Origin: Ignatzschineria ureiclastica
Lineage (GTDB): Bacteria > Pseudomonadota > Gammaproteobacteria > Cardiobacteriales > Wohlfahrtiimonadaceae
Reading direction: 5' to 3'
Assembly: GCF_003121845.1 (NCBI RefSeq)
Contig: NZ_QEWQ01000001.1
Span: 186,001 to 250,000, forward strand
Length of the DNA: 64,000 nucleotides
In this document: in pieces, positions 8,862 through 17,636 of the stretch
Position numbering within the stretch: the stretch's first letter is position 1
How the letters are laid out: each line of letters opens with the position of its first letter
Translations under genes and position numbers: made by a program
The notes under the pieces: model-generated
Told to the model about the DNA's origin: nothing
The model's database searches: none
Seen by the model: only the letters and a program-made list of their open reading frames with translations

Positions 8862-9587
8862 ATGAGCAAACCATTAACGGGCCGCGTTATTTTAGTTACC
8901 GGTGCTTCAGGCGCTATCGGCAAAGAGTCTGCCTTACGTCTTGCAGATCAAGGAGCGACAATCATTCTAATGGGCCGTAAAGAAGCCAAGCTAAATCCTA
9001 TTTACGATATTATCGTCAATCGTGGTGGCGCAACGCCGGCGATTATTGAGATGGACTTTCTCAAAGTGACCGATCTTGATTACTACAATCTTGCACAAAA
9101 TATTGCTCTAGAGTTTGGCAAATTAGATGGAATTATCCATAGCGCCATTAATCTAGGTTATCTCACCCCGCTTGCTCACAACTCCCCTGAAAAGTGGCAT
9201 CATAGTCTACAAATTGGACTTCATGCACCATACTTCTTAACTCATGCAATGTTACCGCTACTCGATCAATCAGAACGTGCATCTGTGATCTTCTTCGATC
9301 ATGCGGAAGTCGCTTCTGGTGATAAAGCTTACTGGGGAAGTTATGCGGTTGCAAAAGCAGGATTACACACTTTGATGAAGCTCTTTGCCCTTGAAAATGA
9401 ATCTACTGGCAAAATTGCTTTTAATGCAATTGATCCAATCTGTATCAATTCATCCCTTCGCATGAGCGTAATGCCTGAAGGCGCGCCTGATGCGAAAGAG
9501 CTCCGTAAAGTGATCGATTTAGTATGGAAATTAAATGATCCTACCGAACCTTTTATTACCGGTACAACGCTCACTGTGGATGCCTAA
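8862..9587 (+). CDS. SDR-family oxidoreductase, YciK-like
   Basis: The product has 241 residues with a Rossmann fold. The glycine motif TGASGAIG is at residues 13-20, followed by a GRK segment that favours NADP. The active-site pair Tyr161-xxx-Lys165 is in YWGSYAVAKAG. The usual catalytic Ser, 12-13 residues before Tyr, is replaced by Ala148/Glu149. In related bacteria yciK lies with ubiG, as here, but the substrate is unknown. ATGAGGATT precedes the start. The missing Ser makes a normal dehydrogenase reaction doubtful. Confidence 0.8.
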   Translation: MSKPLTGRVILVTGASGAIGKESALRLADQGATIILMGRKEAKLNPIYDIIVNRGGATPAIIEMDFLKVTDLDYYNLAQNIALEFGKLDGIIHSAINLGYLTPLAHNSPEKWHHSLQIGLHAPYFLTHAMLPLLDQSERASVIFFDHAEVASGDKAYWGSYAVAKAGLHTLMKLFALENESTGKIAFNAIDPICINSSLRMSVMPEGAPDAKELRKVIDLVWKLNDPTEPFITGTTLTVDA

Positions 9588-9641
9588 CATCCCCATAATA
9601 TCGGCTTTGTACACCCCTTATTCTGATCTAGGAGGAGAATT

Positions 9642-11120
9642 ATGATCAAATCTCACTCATTGAAGAAACTTTCAGCGATGCTGTTAGCCTCTTTAACACT
9701 TTCAACTGTAGCACTTGCGCAGCAATACCCTGAGATTGCAACTATCGATCAAACTCATGAGACTATTTTAGATAATGGACTTAAAGTGCTTGTACGGGAA
9801 GATCATCGCTCACCCGTCGTAACTACAATGATCTGGTATAAAGTCGGCTCAGTCGATGAACCTCGTGGTTTAGGTGGTATCTCTCACATGCTTGAACATA
9901 TGATGTTTAAAGGCACCGATACTTTAGGTCCAAATGAACACTCTACCATTGTCGCAAACCTCGGCGGCCGAGATAATGCCTTTACTTCCACCGACTATAC
10001 CGCTTACTTTGAAAGCTTACCCGCTTGGGAGTTAGAGACAGCGCTTAAACTAGAAGCCGATAGAATGGAGAATCTTGAGTTACGCGCTGACGATTTTACA
10101 CCGGAACGCCTTGTTGTTGCCGAAGAGCGCCGGCAACGAACCGATAGTAATCCGCAAGCGAAACTCTATGAAGCATTTAATGCAACAATGTTTACCACCA
10201 GTGCCTATCGTAATCCTGTCATCGGTTGGATGCCTGAGATTGAAGGTTGGTCGCTTGAGGATCTACAAAATTGGTATCAACAATTTTATGCCCCTAATAA
10301 TGCCACCGTTGTCATTGTCGGCGATGTTGATCCGAACAAAACGATCGAGATGGTGAATCAATACTTTGGTCACATTCCAAGTAGCGATAATATTGTCCGA
10401 CCTGCCAATTTTGAAGTTGCACAAACAGGTGAAAAACGAATTGATCTTGCCTTGCCGGCGAATCTTCCTGTGCTCTTTATGGGTTATAAAACACCTAGTA
10501 TCAATGAAACAGAAAATGAGATGGAAGCTGCGACCTTACTGCTCACCTCATTAATCCTCGATGGTACTCGCTCTTCTCGTCTTGAAAAAGCGTTAGTGCG
10601 AGATCAACAAATCGCACTACAAGCCGGTAATTACTATAATTATGGGGCTCGTTATACAACGCCCTTTACTTTCATCGGTGTCCCGGCAGAAGGTATTTCA
10701 CTCGAAACATTAGAGAACGCCTTTAAGCAAGAACTACAGAAGCTACAGACCGAACCTGTCACTCAAGCAGAAATTGATCGTATTATCGGTCTTTATGAAG
10801 CAAGTAATATCTATGCACAAGATTCCGTCTATGCGCAAGCGATGTTACTCGGCCAAGCTGAAACAACCGGCGAAGGCTGGCAAAATGCCGAGAAAAGAGT
10901 GGAACTCTTAAAACAAGTGACGCCGGAAATGATTCAAGCTACTGCACAAAAATATTTCCAAGATGACCTTGCCACCGTTGCCACGTTGCATCCTAGCAAT
11001 AAAAACGGTAGTGAGCGCCTCAATAACAATGAGACCACTGATAACACACTACTCATCGAGGGAGATGCTGTTACAACCGAAGAAGCTACAACAGACATAA
11101 AAGGAGCGGATCATGAATAA
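9642..11120 (+). CDS. M16 family zinc metallopeptidase, catalytic subunit (pitrilysin type)
   Basis: The product has 492 residues. A Sec signal peptide ends near ALA-27. The inverted zinc motif HMLEH lies at residues 82-86, and the third zinc ligand Glu162 is in VVAEERRQR, 76 residues on, as in M16 enzymes. The second, inactive-type M16 half follows (VIVGDVDPN and later). It would act in the periplasm. Paired genes of this type (one with HxxEH, one without) form heterodimeric peptidases of the mitochondrial-processing-peptidase fold. GGAGGAG precedes the start. The gene overlaps its partner by eight bases. Confidence 0.92.
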   Translation: MIKSHSLKKLSAMLLASLTLSTVALAQQYPEIATIDQTHETILDNGLKVLVREDHRSPVVTTMIWYKVGSVDEPRGLGGISHMLEHMMFKGTDTLGPNEHSTIVANLGGRDNAFTSTDYTAYFESLPAWELETALKLEADRMENLELRADDFTPERLVVAEERRQRTDSNPQAKLYEAFNATMFTTSAYRNPVIGWMPEIEGWSLEDLQNWYQQFYAPNNATVVIVGDVDPNKTIEMVNQYFGHIPSSDNIVRPANFEVAQTGEKRIDLALPANLPVLFMGYKTPSINETENEMEAATLLLTSLILDGTRSSRLEKALVRDQQIALQAGNYYNYGARYTTPFTFIGVPAEGISLETLENAFKQELQKLQTEPVTQAEIDRIIGLYEASNIYAQDSVYAQAMLLGQAETTGEGWQNAEKRVELLKQVTPEMIQATAQKYFQDDLATVATLHPSNKNGSERLNNNETTDNTLLIEGDAVTTEEATTDIKGADHE

Positions 11121-12537
11121 ATTATTCCCACTCACAGAATACGCCCAATCAAAACGCCTTAATCTCAAAAAAATCGCTGTCACATTGATGACAACCACTG
11201 CGTTATTACTAGGGACAGCACATGCTGATACGGCAACAGCCAACAGTCCAAGCGAAACAAAAACGCGTACAGTGGAGACTTGGAAAACAGCAGAAGGTGC
11301 CGATGTTTATTATCGTTATGCGCCCGAAATTCCTATTGTCGATCTGATTGTTGCGGTCGATGCCGGCAGCTTTCGCGATGGTGAGCAATATGGTCTCGCT
11401 TCTATGACGGCAAATATGATGACAAAAGGCAGCGGTGAACTGGATGAAGAAGCCTTTTTAATTCAACTTGATCAACTACAGAGCAGCATTGGTGTCAGTA
11501 GCAACTTACAGCAGACTCGCTTTAGTTTACGTTCTTTAGCTGATGAGACACATCTTCAGCCGTCCTTAACGCTCTTTTATGATGTATTAGCACATCCACA
11601 ATTTGATGAAGCAATCTTTGAGCGTGAAATTACGCAAGCCATTGATGGTGAGAAAGCCTTACTCGATGATCCGGCATCTATTGCTTCAGAGCTCTACTAT
11701 CAAACCCTCTACCCTAATGGTTATCTCGGAGTGACCTCAGAGATGCTTCAAGCCTCTTTGAAAAAGCTAAAAGTAGAAGATCTGAAACAATTTAGAGATC
11801 AGTTCTATCATGCGAATCAAGCAAAAATTGTTTTTGTTGGCGATCTTTCCCAAGATGAAGCGAAAAATATTGCATCGCAAGTGAGTAAACTCCTCGGAAA
11901 AGGTGAAGCGCACACTGCACTTGCAGAAAAAAATGAAAAAGTAGCGCCTACCCGCGTTGAACGCTATTTCGATAGTCCTCAGACACAAGTGATTTTAGGA
12001 CAAGCGGGCATTGATCGTTTTGATCCTGATTATCTTCCGCTTATTGTCGGTAACCATCTTTTAGGTGGCAGTGGTTTAACTTCAATGTTAATGACGACTA
12101 TTCGAGAGAAAGATGGCTTAACTTACGGCATCTATAGTAGCTTTATGCCACTTTCAATTGCAGGCCCTTACTCTATTCGTTTCTCTACTAAAAATGCAAG
12201 CGTAGATGAAGCAATTGATAAGACAAAAGCGGTGATTCGTGATTTTATTGCCAATGGTCCTGAAGCGGAGGCATTACAACGTGCGAAGAATAATTTCGTA
12301 GGTTCATTGGTGCTTGATCTAGATAGTAATGCAAAACAGGCAAACTCTATCTTGAACTTAGCAACGTATGGCTTACCGCTAGATTATTACGAGACTTTGC
12401 CAGAAAAAGTTGCGGCAATCACACCGGAAGAGATACAAGCGGCTTTTAAAGCGCATGTCAACCCCGACGAGATGGTCACTATTATTGTCGGCGGTGACGT
12501 TGCACAAAAAACAGACGACACTACAGAAACAAAATAG
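11113..12537 (+). CDS. M16 family protein, non-catalytic partner subunit
   Basis: The product has 474 residues with a signal peptide ending near GTAHA. It has the same fold as its upstream neighbour, but where HxxEH should stand it has GLASMTANMMTKG, so zinc cannot be bound. A Gly-rich region (GNHLLGGSGLTSMLMTTIREKDGLTYG) near residue 315 matches the substrate-binding loop of partner subunits. AAAGGAGCG precedes the ATG, which lies inside the previous gene. Both subunits are probably needed for the periplasmic peptidase. Confidence 0.9.
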   Translation: MNKLFPLTEYAQSKRLNLKKIAVTLMTTTALLLGTAHADTATANSPSETKTRTVETWKTAEGADVYYRYAPEIPIVDLIVAVDAGSFRDGEQYGLASMTANMMTKGSGELDEEAFLIQLDQLQSSIGVSSNLQQTRFSLRSLADETHLQPSLTLFYDVLAHPQFDEAIFEREITQAIDGEKALLDDPASIASELYYQTLYPNGYLGVTSEMLQASLKKLKVEDLKQFRDQFYHANQAKIVFVGDLSQDEAKNIASQVSKLLGKGEAHTALAEKNEKVAPTRVERYFDSPQTQVILGQAGIDRFDPDYLPLIVGNHLLGGSGLTSMLMTTIREKDGLTYGIYSSFMPLSIAGPYSIRFSTKNASVDEAIDKTKAVIRDFIANGPEAEALQRAKNNFVGSLVLDLDSNAKQANSILNLATYGLPLDYYETLPEKVAAITPEEIQAAFKAHVNPDEMVTIIVGGDVAQKTDDTTETK

Positions 12538-12573
12538 CGTCATATCAATTGATTGCCAATAAAAGCAATACCT

Positions 12574-12632
12574 AAAACGCTATCCCCACCTTTCCACAGA
12601 AGCTGTGGATAAGTGTTGGGATAGCGTTTTTA
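12574..12632 (+). terminator. terminator of the M16 pair
   Basis: AAAACGCTATCCC pairs with GGGATAGCGTTTT. A smaller inner hairpin, CCACAG / CTGTGG, sits in the loop. T-run follows. Confidence 0.85.
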
Positions 12633-13072
12633 TATTGCCATTGCGTTCGATAAAATCGTCATTTCTAGTTGATGCGTGAAAATAATACAGTATAAATTTT
12701 ATCTTTTTACCCATTTCCTCTATATTGATAGATCCCGCCTCTTAAAGCTTTCGATTTTATCGAGGACAATCTGCATATAATCTACAGATAATCAATAACC
12801 AACCACATCGAGGTTGAGCCACTCTTACCTAGCGCTATATAGCAAGATTTCCCATAATCCTATTCCATTATCTACCTTTTCTGAATAGACCATTTTGTAA
12901 ATAAAAATGAGTTGCTTAGAATCAAGCGTTAAATCGTTCTATAATGGCAAACATATTTACCAATTTATATTTATCAATTTAAATTCATTGGCAGATCATG
13001 TAGATCCTTTCCCATATTTCAAATTTTTCGAATTTTTCAAATTTCAATAGTAAAACAACATAGATAATTGGC
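12633..13072. other. 440-base intergenic region before yoaA
   Basis: AT-rich. TATAAT at 12940-12945 is a possible -10 for the next gene. Near 13020-13050 there are three imperfect copies of a TCAAATTT/TCGAATTT-like octamer. No coding signal or repeat copy is seen. Confidence 0.4.
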
Positions 13073-15022
13073 ATGAATAGAGAGAATATAGTGCAGTTTT
13101 TCGCGAAAGATGGCCCTTTGAGCCAAGCAATCAAAGGTTATCAGCCTCGCGAAGAGCAGACCTTAATGGCAACAGCCATTGCTGAAGCGATTGATGAGAA
13201 AGAGACGCTCATAGTAGAAGCTGGCACCGGAACAGGTAAGACCTTTGCTTATCTTGTCCCTGCACTACTTTCCAAACAGAAGACGATTATTTCAACGGGC
13301 ACTAAACATCTTCAAGATCAGCTTTTTGAAAAAGATATTCCACTACTTATTAAAACGCTTAAATTTCCTATCTCAACAGCGCTTTTGAAAGGCCGCAGTA
13401 ATTATCTCTGTCTCTACCGTACAAAAACATTGCGAGCTCGAGGTCGTTTTGAAAATAAACGGCAAGTAGAGCAATTTTTCCGAATTGAGCGCTTTGCTCA
13501 ACAAGATAGCATCGGCGATGTGACTCAGCTCTCCGGAATTACAGAATCCGATTTGTGGTCACAAGTGACCTCAACAACTGAAAATTGCCTGCACAACGAA
13601 TGCCCCGATTTTGAAGAGTGTTTTGTGTTTAAAGCCCGAAAAAAAGCGATGGATGCAGATCTCGTTGTGATTAATCATCATATTCTCTGTGCGGATTTAG
13701 CCCTCAAACAAGAAGGCTTTGGGGAATTGCTACCGGAAGCAGAGATCATCATTATCGATGAAGCGCACCAATTAGCCGAAACTGCTGGACTTTTCTTTAG
13801 CACGCACCTCTCTACTAAACAACTTCATGATTGGGTTGATGATCTGAATAAAAGCGTTGCGGTTGAAGCCTCTGATTTTAGTGAACACGATGTGACGGCT
13901 GATGCCCTCTTTAAAGCATTAGTAGAACTGCGTAAAGCGCTCCCCTCCTATAATCAACGTTATGCCTTAGCGGACTTTGCCGAAAACGGCGCGATTACCG
14001 ATCTCTACAAAGAAGTGTATGATATCCTAAAGCATCTCCATGATATCTGCGAGCCCCTCAAAGTCCGGGCGCAATCTTTTGCCAAATTATTAGAAAGATT
14101 AGAAGAGTACATCAGCACTTGGAAAATTCTATTACTAGCCGAAAAAACTGAACATTCAGTCAATGCCATTAATTGGCTTGAAACCTTTACCCATACCATT
14201 ACTTTTCATTCAACACCGCTTGATATCTCAGAGCAATTTCGGAAAAATAGTGGCCTTCTACAAGCAAGCTGGATTTTCACATCTGCCACATTAGCCGTCA
14301 AAGATGATTTTAACTACTTTGCTCGCCCCTTAGGATTGAGTAGCAAAAAGAGCCTTAAATTAGATAGTCCTTTTGATTATCCGCGCACTTCTCTTCTCTA
14401 CCATCCAGATCATCTACCGCTTCCAAATGATCCTCGTTTCTTACCAGAGATGATCGAGACGATTATTCCGATTTTAGAAACCACTAAAGGGCGCGCTTTT
14501 ATTCTCTTTACGAGCTATCGAGCATTGAATGAAGCGAAAATGTTATTACAATCGAGGGTTGATTATCCGCTCTTTGTACAAGGGGATCTACCGAAAATGG
14601 CACTCATTGAGAAGTTTAAAGAGTCCGGCAATGGCATTTTACTTGGCACAATGAGCTTCTGGGAAGGGGTTGATGTGAAGGGTGATGCACTCTCTTGTGT
14701 GATTATTGAGAAATTCCCCTTTGCTTCACCGGCTGACCCGATCGAACAAGCGAAAATGGCACTGATCAAAGAGCAAGGTTATGATCCATTTAATACCTAT
14801 CAGCTACCGAAAGCGATTATCGCCCTAAAACAAGGCGTTGGTCGACTGATTCGCGATCATGATGATTATGGTGTATTGGTTATTGCCGATACAAGACTTT
14901 CAAAAAGTCGTTATGGTAAACGCTTCTTAGAGAGCCTACCGCCGATGACCAAGACCTTAAAACCGGAACGGGTTCAACGTTTTTTTGACTATATCGAAAA
15001 TAAACGAGAAACTAAGCAATAA
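13073..15022 (+). CDS. yoaA: ATP-dependent DNA helicase, YoaA/DinG (XPD-like) family
   Basis: The product has 649 residues, a superfamily 2 helicase. Walker A AGTGTGKT is at residues 50-57 and the DEAH box at 229-232. Four Cys (113, 172, 177, 183) in the spacing of the XPD/DinG iron-sulfur domain lie between motifs Ia and II. The C-terminal motif VGRLIRDHDDYGV is motif VI. Length fits YoaA (about 640) better than DinG (about 715). YoaA helps repair stalled replication forks with the HolC clamp-loader subunit in E. coli. The cluster could link it to the Suf system; that is inference. Confidence 0.92.
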   Translation: MNRENIVQFFAKDGPLSQAIKGYQPREEQTLMATAIAEAIDEKETLIVEAGTGTGKTFAYLVPALLSKQKTIISTGTKHLQDQLFEKDIPLLIKTLKFPISTALLKGRSNYLCLYRTKTLRARGRFENKRQVEQFFRIERFAQQDSIGDVTQLSGITESDLWSQVTSTTENCLHNECPDFEECFVFKARKKAMDADLVVINHHILCADLALKQEGFGELLPEAEIIIIDEAHQLAETAGLFFSTHLSTKQLHDWVDDLNKSVAVEASDFSEHDVTADALFKALVELRKALPSYNQRYALADFAENGAITDLYKEVYDILKHLHDICEPLKVRAQSFAKLLERLEEYISTWKILLLAEKTEHSVNAINWLETFTHTITFHSTPLDISEQFRKNSGLLQASWIFTSATLAVKDDFNYFARPLGLSSKKSLKLDSPFDYPRTSLLYHPDHLPLPNDPRFLPEMIETIIPILETTKGRAFILFTSYRALNEAKMLLQSRVDYPLFVQGDLPKMALIEKFKESGNGILLGTMSFWEGVDVKGDALSCVIIEKFPFASPADPIEQAKMALIKEQGYDPFNTYQLPKAIIALKQGVGRLIRDHDDYGVLVIADTRLSKSRYGKRFLESLPPMTKTLKPERVQRFFDYIENKRETKQ

Positions 15023-15042
15023 TTTTACCCTTGAGATCAATT

Positions 15043-15645
15043 ATGGATACTTCAATTTTTGGCATTATCTTTATCATTCTTGGCTATCTAATCGGATCGC
15101 TCTCCTCTGCCATTATTCTCTGCCGTTTAGCAGGACTTCCTGATCCACGCACCGAAGGTTCTGGCAATCCTGGCGCAACGAATGTGATGCGTATCGGTGG
15201 TAAAAAGCTTGCAGCACTCACGCTACTTGGGGATCTATTAAAGGGATTGATTCCGGTGTTGATCGTTCGGCTTCTTGGGGAATCGGCACTCACCATTTCT
15301 CTCGTGGCCGTTGCCGCATTTTTGGGGCATCTCTATCCTGTTTTCTTCGCATTTAAAGGCGGAAAAGGGGTTGCAACAGCATTTGGTGCAATTCTTGGAT
15401 TAAGCCCGCTTGTAGCGCTCTGTGCTTTTGGTGTTTGGCTTGTTGTATTTGCAATTAGCAAAATCTCCTCACTCTCCGCACTTATTGCGGCTATTTCCGC
15501 ACCTATTTTTCTCTACCTTTTTGATGCTTCGGGCGCAACGGTTTGGGCAGTGATCATTATGGATCTCTTCTTAATCTATCGTCATAAAGGCAATATCGAA
15601 AGATTACTCAAAGGCGAAGAAGGTAAATTGAAGGCGAAAAAATAA
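15043..15645 (+). CDS. plsY: glycerol-3-phosphate acyltransferase PlsY
   Basis: The 200-residue integral membrane protein has the PlsY motifs GSLSSAIILCR (motif 1 region), EGSGNPGATNVMR (motif 1/2) and FKGGKGVATAFG (motif 2). It transfers an acyl group from acyl-phosphate to glycerol-3-phosphate in the inner membrane, starting phospholipid synthesis. The ATG at 15043 is preferred to a TTG four codons upstream because the product then begins directly at the first helix. It follows yoaA by about 20 bases and is probably co-transcribed. Confidence 0.95.
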   Translation: MDTSIFGIIFIILGYLIGSLSSAIILCRLAGLPDPRTEGSGNPGATNVMRIGGKKLAALTLLGDLLKGLIPVLIVRLLGESALTISLVAVAAFLGHLYPVFFAFKGGKGVATAFGAILGLSPLVALCAFGVWLVVFAISKISSLSALIAAISAPIFLYLFDASGATVWAVIIMDLFLIYRHKGNIERLLKGEEGKLKAKK

Positions 15646-15775
15646 GAGAAGCCTATGCAAAAGATCCTGGAGATACTTTTAAGAAATCGCAATGGATAAA
15701 GTTGCTTTCAAATTCTCTTAAAATTTTCTTTTAATTCACTCAGTAAGGATCATTGAGAAAGATATTATTTCTATG

Positions 15776-15804
15776 AAAAGAGCGTTTTATCAAGGCGCTC
15801 TTTT
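15776..15804 (+). terminator. terminator after plsY
   Basis: AAAAGAGCG / CGCTCTTTT hairpin with a short loop. The 3' arm supplies the T-run. Confidence 0.8.
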
Positions 15805-15897
15805 CTACTAACAAAGCTTTTCTATCGCCGATTCTACTATTCACTTAGAGAATCGGCTATAATAAGCTCTATTTAAAATTCCTATTTTAAGGACATC

Positions 15898-17442
15898 ATG
15901 AAAGAACGTTTACAAAAAGTTTTAGCAAACCTGGGATTAGGTTCGCGCCGAGAAGTTGAAAATTGGATTAGCGAAGGTCGCATCAAAGTAGATGGCGAAA
16001 CCGCAATCCTTGGCTGCCAAGTGGATGGTACAGAGAATATCACGCTTGATGGTCGCAAAGTCGAGATCAGCAATGAGCAACAAGAACGCCGAGTTTTAAT
16101 CTATTATAAGCCTGAAGGTGAAATCACTTCACGTCACGATCCTGAAGGTCGCCCAACGATCTTCGATAGCCTGCCACGTATTAGTCAAGGCCGCTGGATT
16201 ACCGTAGGTCGTTTGGATATTAATACCCAAGGTTTACTACTTGTGACGAATGATGGTGAGCTTGCCCATCGACTTATGCATCCTTCTCATGAACTTGAAC
16301 GTGAATATGCTGTCCGTGTTATCGGCGATTTTACCGATGAAATGGCAGATAATATGCGTAATGGCATCGAATTTGAAGATGGCGTTTCTAAATTTGAAGA
16401 GATCCTTTGGTCTGGCGGTACAGGTGCGAACTTTTGGTACCATGTTACCGTAAAAGGCGGTAAAAACCGTGAGGTTCGCCGTCTTTGGGAATCACAAGGC
16501 TTAATGGTTTCGCGCCTAATCCGTATTCGTTATGGCAATGTCGAACTTCCAAAAGGGCTTAGAGAAGGTCAATTTATCGATATCGATCCTGAAACACTCA
16601 AAGAATTAGTGGAATCTGTCGGTCTTGAGCATCAACGTGTCGTCCTCGATGAGAAAACAGAGCGTCAACGCTCTAAAGCTCGACGAGTAAGCGGTAGCCA
16701 AAGAGAACGCCGGGCAGAATTGAGTCGTGATCATCGTAGCAGTGATCGCCGCAGTAATGATCGCAACCGATCTGAAGGCAGAAGCTTTAATAGAGATGGT
16801 GAGCGCCGTAGCTTTAGTGATCGCGATAATCGTAATAACGACCGTAACCGTTCTGAAGGCAGAAGCTTTAACAGAGATGGCGAGCGCCGTAGTTTCGGTG
16901 ATCGTGATAATCGTAGCAATGATCGCCGTAGTAATGACCGCAATAACGATCGCAGCCGTTCTGAAGGCAGAAGCTTTAATAGAGATGGTGAGCGCCGTAG
17001 CTTTGGTGACCGCGATAATCGTAGCAATGATCGCCGTAGTAATGACCGTAGCAACGACCGTAACCGTTCTGAAGGTAGAAGCTTTAACAGAGATGGTGAG
17101 CGCCGTAGCTTTGGTGACCGCGATAATCGTAGCAATGATCGTCGTAGTAATGACCGTAGCAACGACCGCAACCGTTCTGAAGGTAGAAGCTTCAACAGAG
17201 ATGGCGAGCGCCGTAGCTTTGGTGACCGCGATAATCGTAGCAACGATCGTCGTAGTAATGACCGTAGCAACGACCGCAACCGTTCTGAAGGTAGAAGCTT
17301 CAACAGAGATGGCGAGCGCCGTAGCTTTGGTGACCGCGATAATCGTAGCAACGATCGTCGTGGTAATGACCGCAATAACGACCGCCGAGACAATAATAAT
17401 GGCCGTTTTGAACGTTCGGCGCCAAAGCGCACACGCGATTAA
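15898..17442 (+). CDS. rluB: 23S rRNA pseudouridine synthase RluB with long repetitive tail
   Basis: The product has 514 residues against about 290 in E. coli. An N-terminal S4 RNA-binding domain (1-60) precedes the RsuA-type catalytic domain, with the active-site Asp107 in GRLDINTQGLLLVT and GGKNREVRRLW. RluB makes pseudouridine 2605 in 23S rRNA. From about residue 285 to 500 the tail is a tandem repeat built on SEGRSFNRDGERRSF, six times. It is Arg/Asp/Ser/Asn rich, surely disordered and likely RNA-binding. TATAAT at 15858-15863 is a likely -10. The same repeats create long spurious frames on both strands. Confidence 0.93.
   Translation: MKERLQKVLANLGLGSRREVENWISEGRIKVDGETAILGCQVDGTENITLDGRKVEISNEQQERRVLIYYKPEGEITSRHDPEGRPTIFDSLPRISQGRWITVGRLDINTQGLLLVTNDGELAHRLMHPSHELEREYAVRVIGDFTDEMADNMRNGIEFEDGVSKFEEILWSGGTGANFWYHVTVKGGKNREVRRLWESQGLMVSRLIRIRYGNVELPKGLREGQFIDIDPETLKELVESVGLEHQRVVLDEKTERQRSKARRVSGSQRERRAELSRDHRSSDRRSNDRNRSEGRSFNRDGERRSFSDRDNRNNDRNRSEGRSFNRDGERRSFGDRDNRSNDRRSNDRNNDRSRSEGRSFNRDGERRSFGDRDNRSNDRRSNDRSNDRNRSEGRSFNRDGERRSFGDRDNRSNDRRSNDRSNDRNRSEGRSFNRDGERRSFGDRDNRSNDRRSNDRSNDRNRSEGRSFNRDGERRSFGDRDNRSNDRRGNDRNNDRRDNNNGRFERSAPKRTRD
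16755..17390 (+). repeat. tandem coding repeat, about 108-base unit, six copies
   Basis: Each unit encodes about 36 residues centred on SEGRSFNRDGERRSFGDRDN and NDRRSNDR. The first unit is shorter. The last three units are nearly identical at base level, with only synonymous changes, which points to recent unequal exchange or slippage. Confidence 0.9.
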
Positions 17443-17478
17443 GTTATCGTAAATATATAGAAATCTACAATAATCCTA

Positions 17479-17518
17479 AAGCGCTTTTACGGCGAAAGCT
17501 CTGCTGTAAAAGCGTTTT
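17479..17518 (+). terminator. terminator after rluB
   Basis: CGCTTTTAC pairs with GTAAAAGCG, followed by TTTTTAT. Confidence 0.8.
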
Positions 17519-17597
17519 TATTTGGAAAATTCAAAATAAGGTTATCCAAGAATCAATTTCTATCATTTACTTCAATACCTTATAATACACTGCAATA

Positions 17598-17614
17598 TTG
17601 ATCAAACAGATCAA
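17598..17614. promoter_or_regulatory. palindrome at the yadG promoter, possible operator
   Basis: TTGATC AAACA GATCAA is a perfect six-base-arm palindrome. It begins 12 bases after a TATAAT box at 17581-17586, so it lies over or just past the start of transcription. The regulator is unknown. The spacing (7 between TTGAT and ATCAA) does not fit an FNR site. Confidence 0.4.
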
Positions 17615-17636
17615 TGATCACTTAGCGAGAGGAATT

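Noticed and set aside
16727-17452. Long open frames on both strands over the rluB tail
   Set aside because: They are shadows of the tandem coding repeat; their translations are low-complexity Val/Ala/Ile or Arg/Ser/Leu strings with no start signals.
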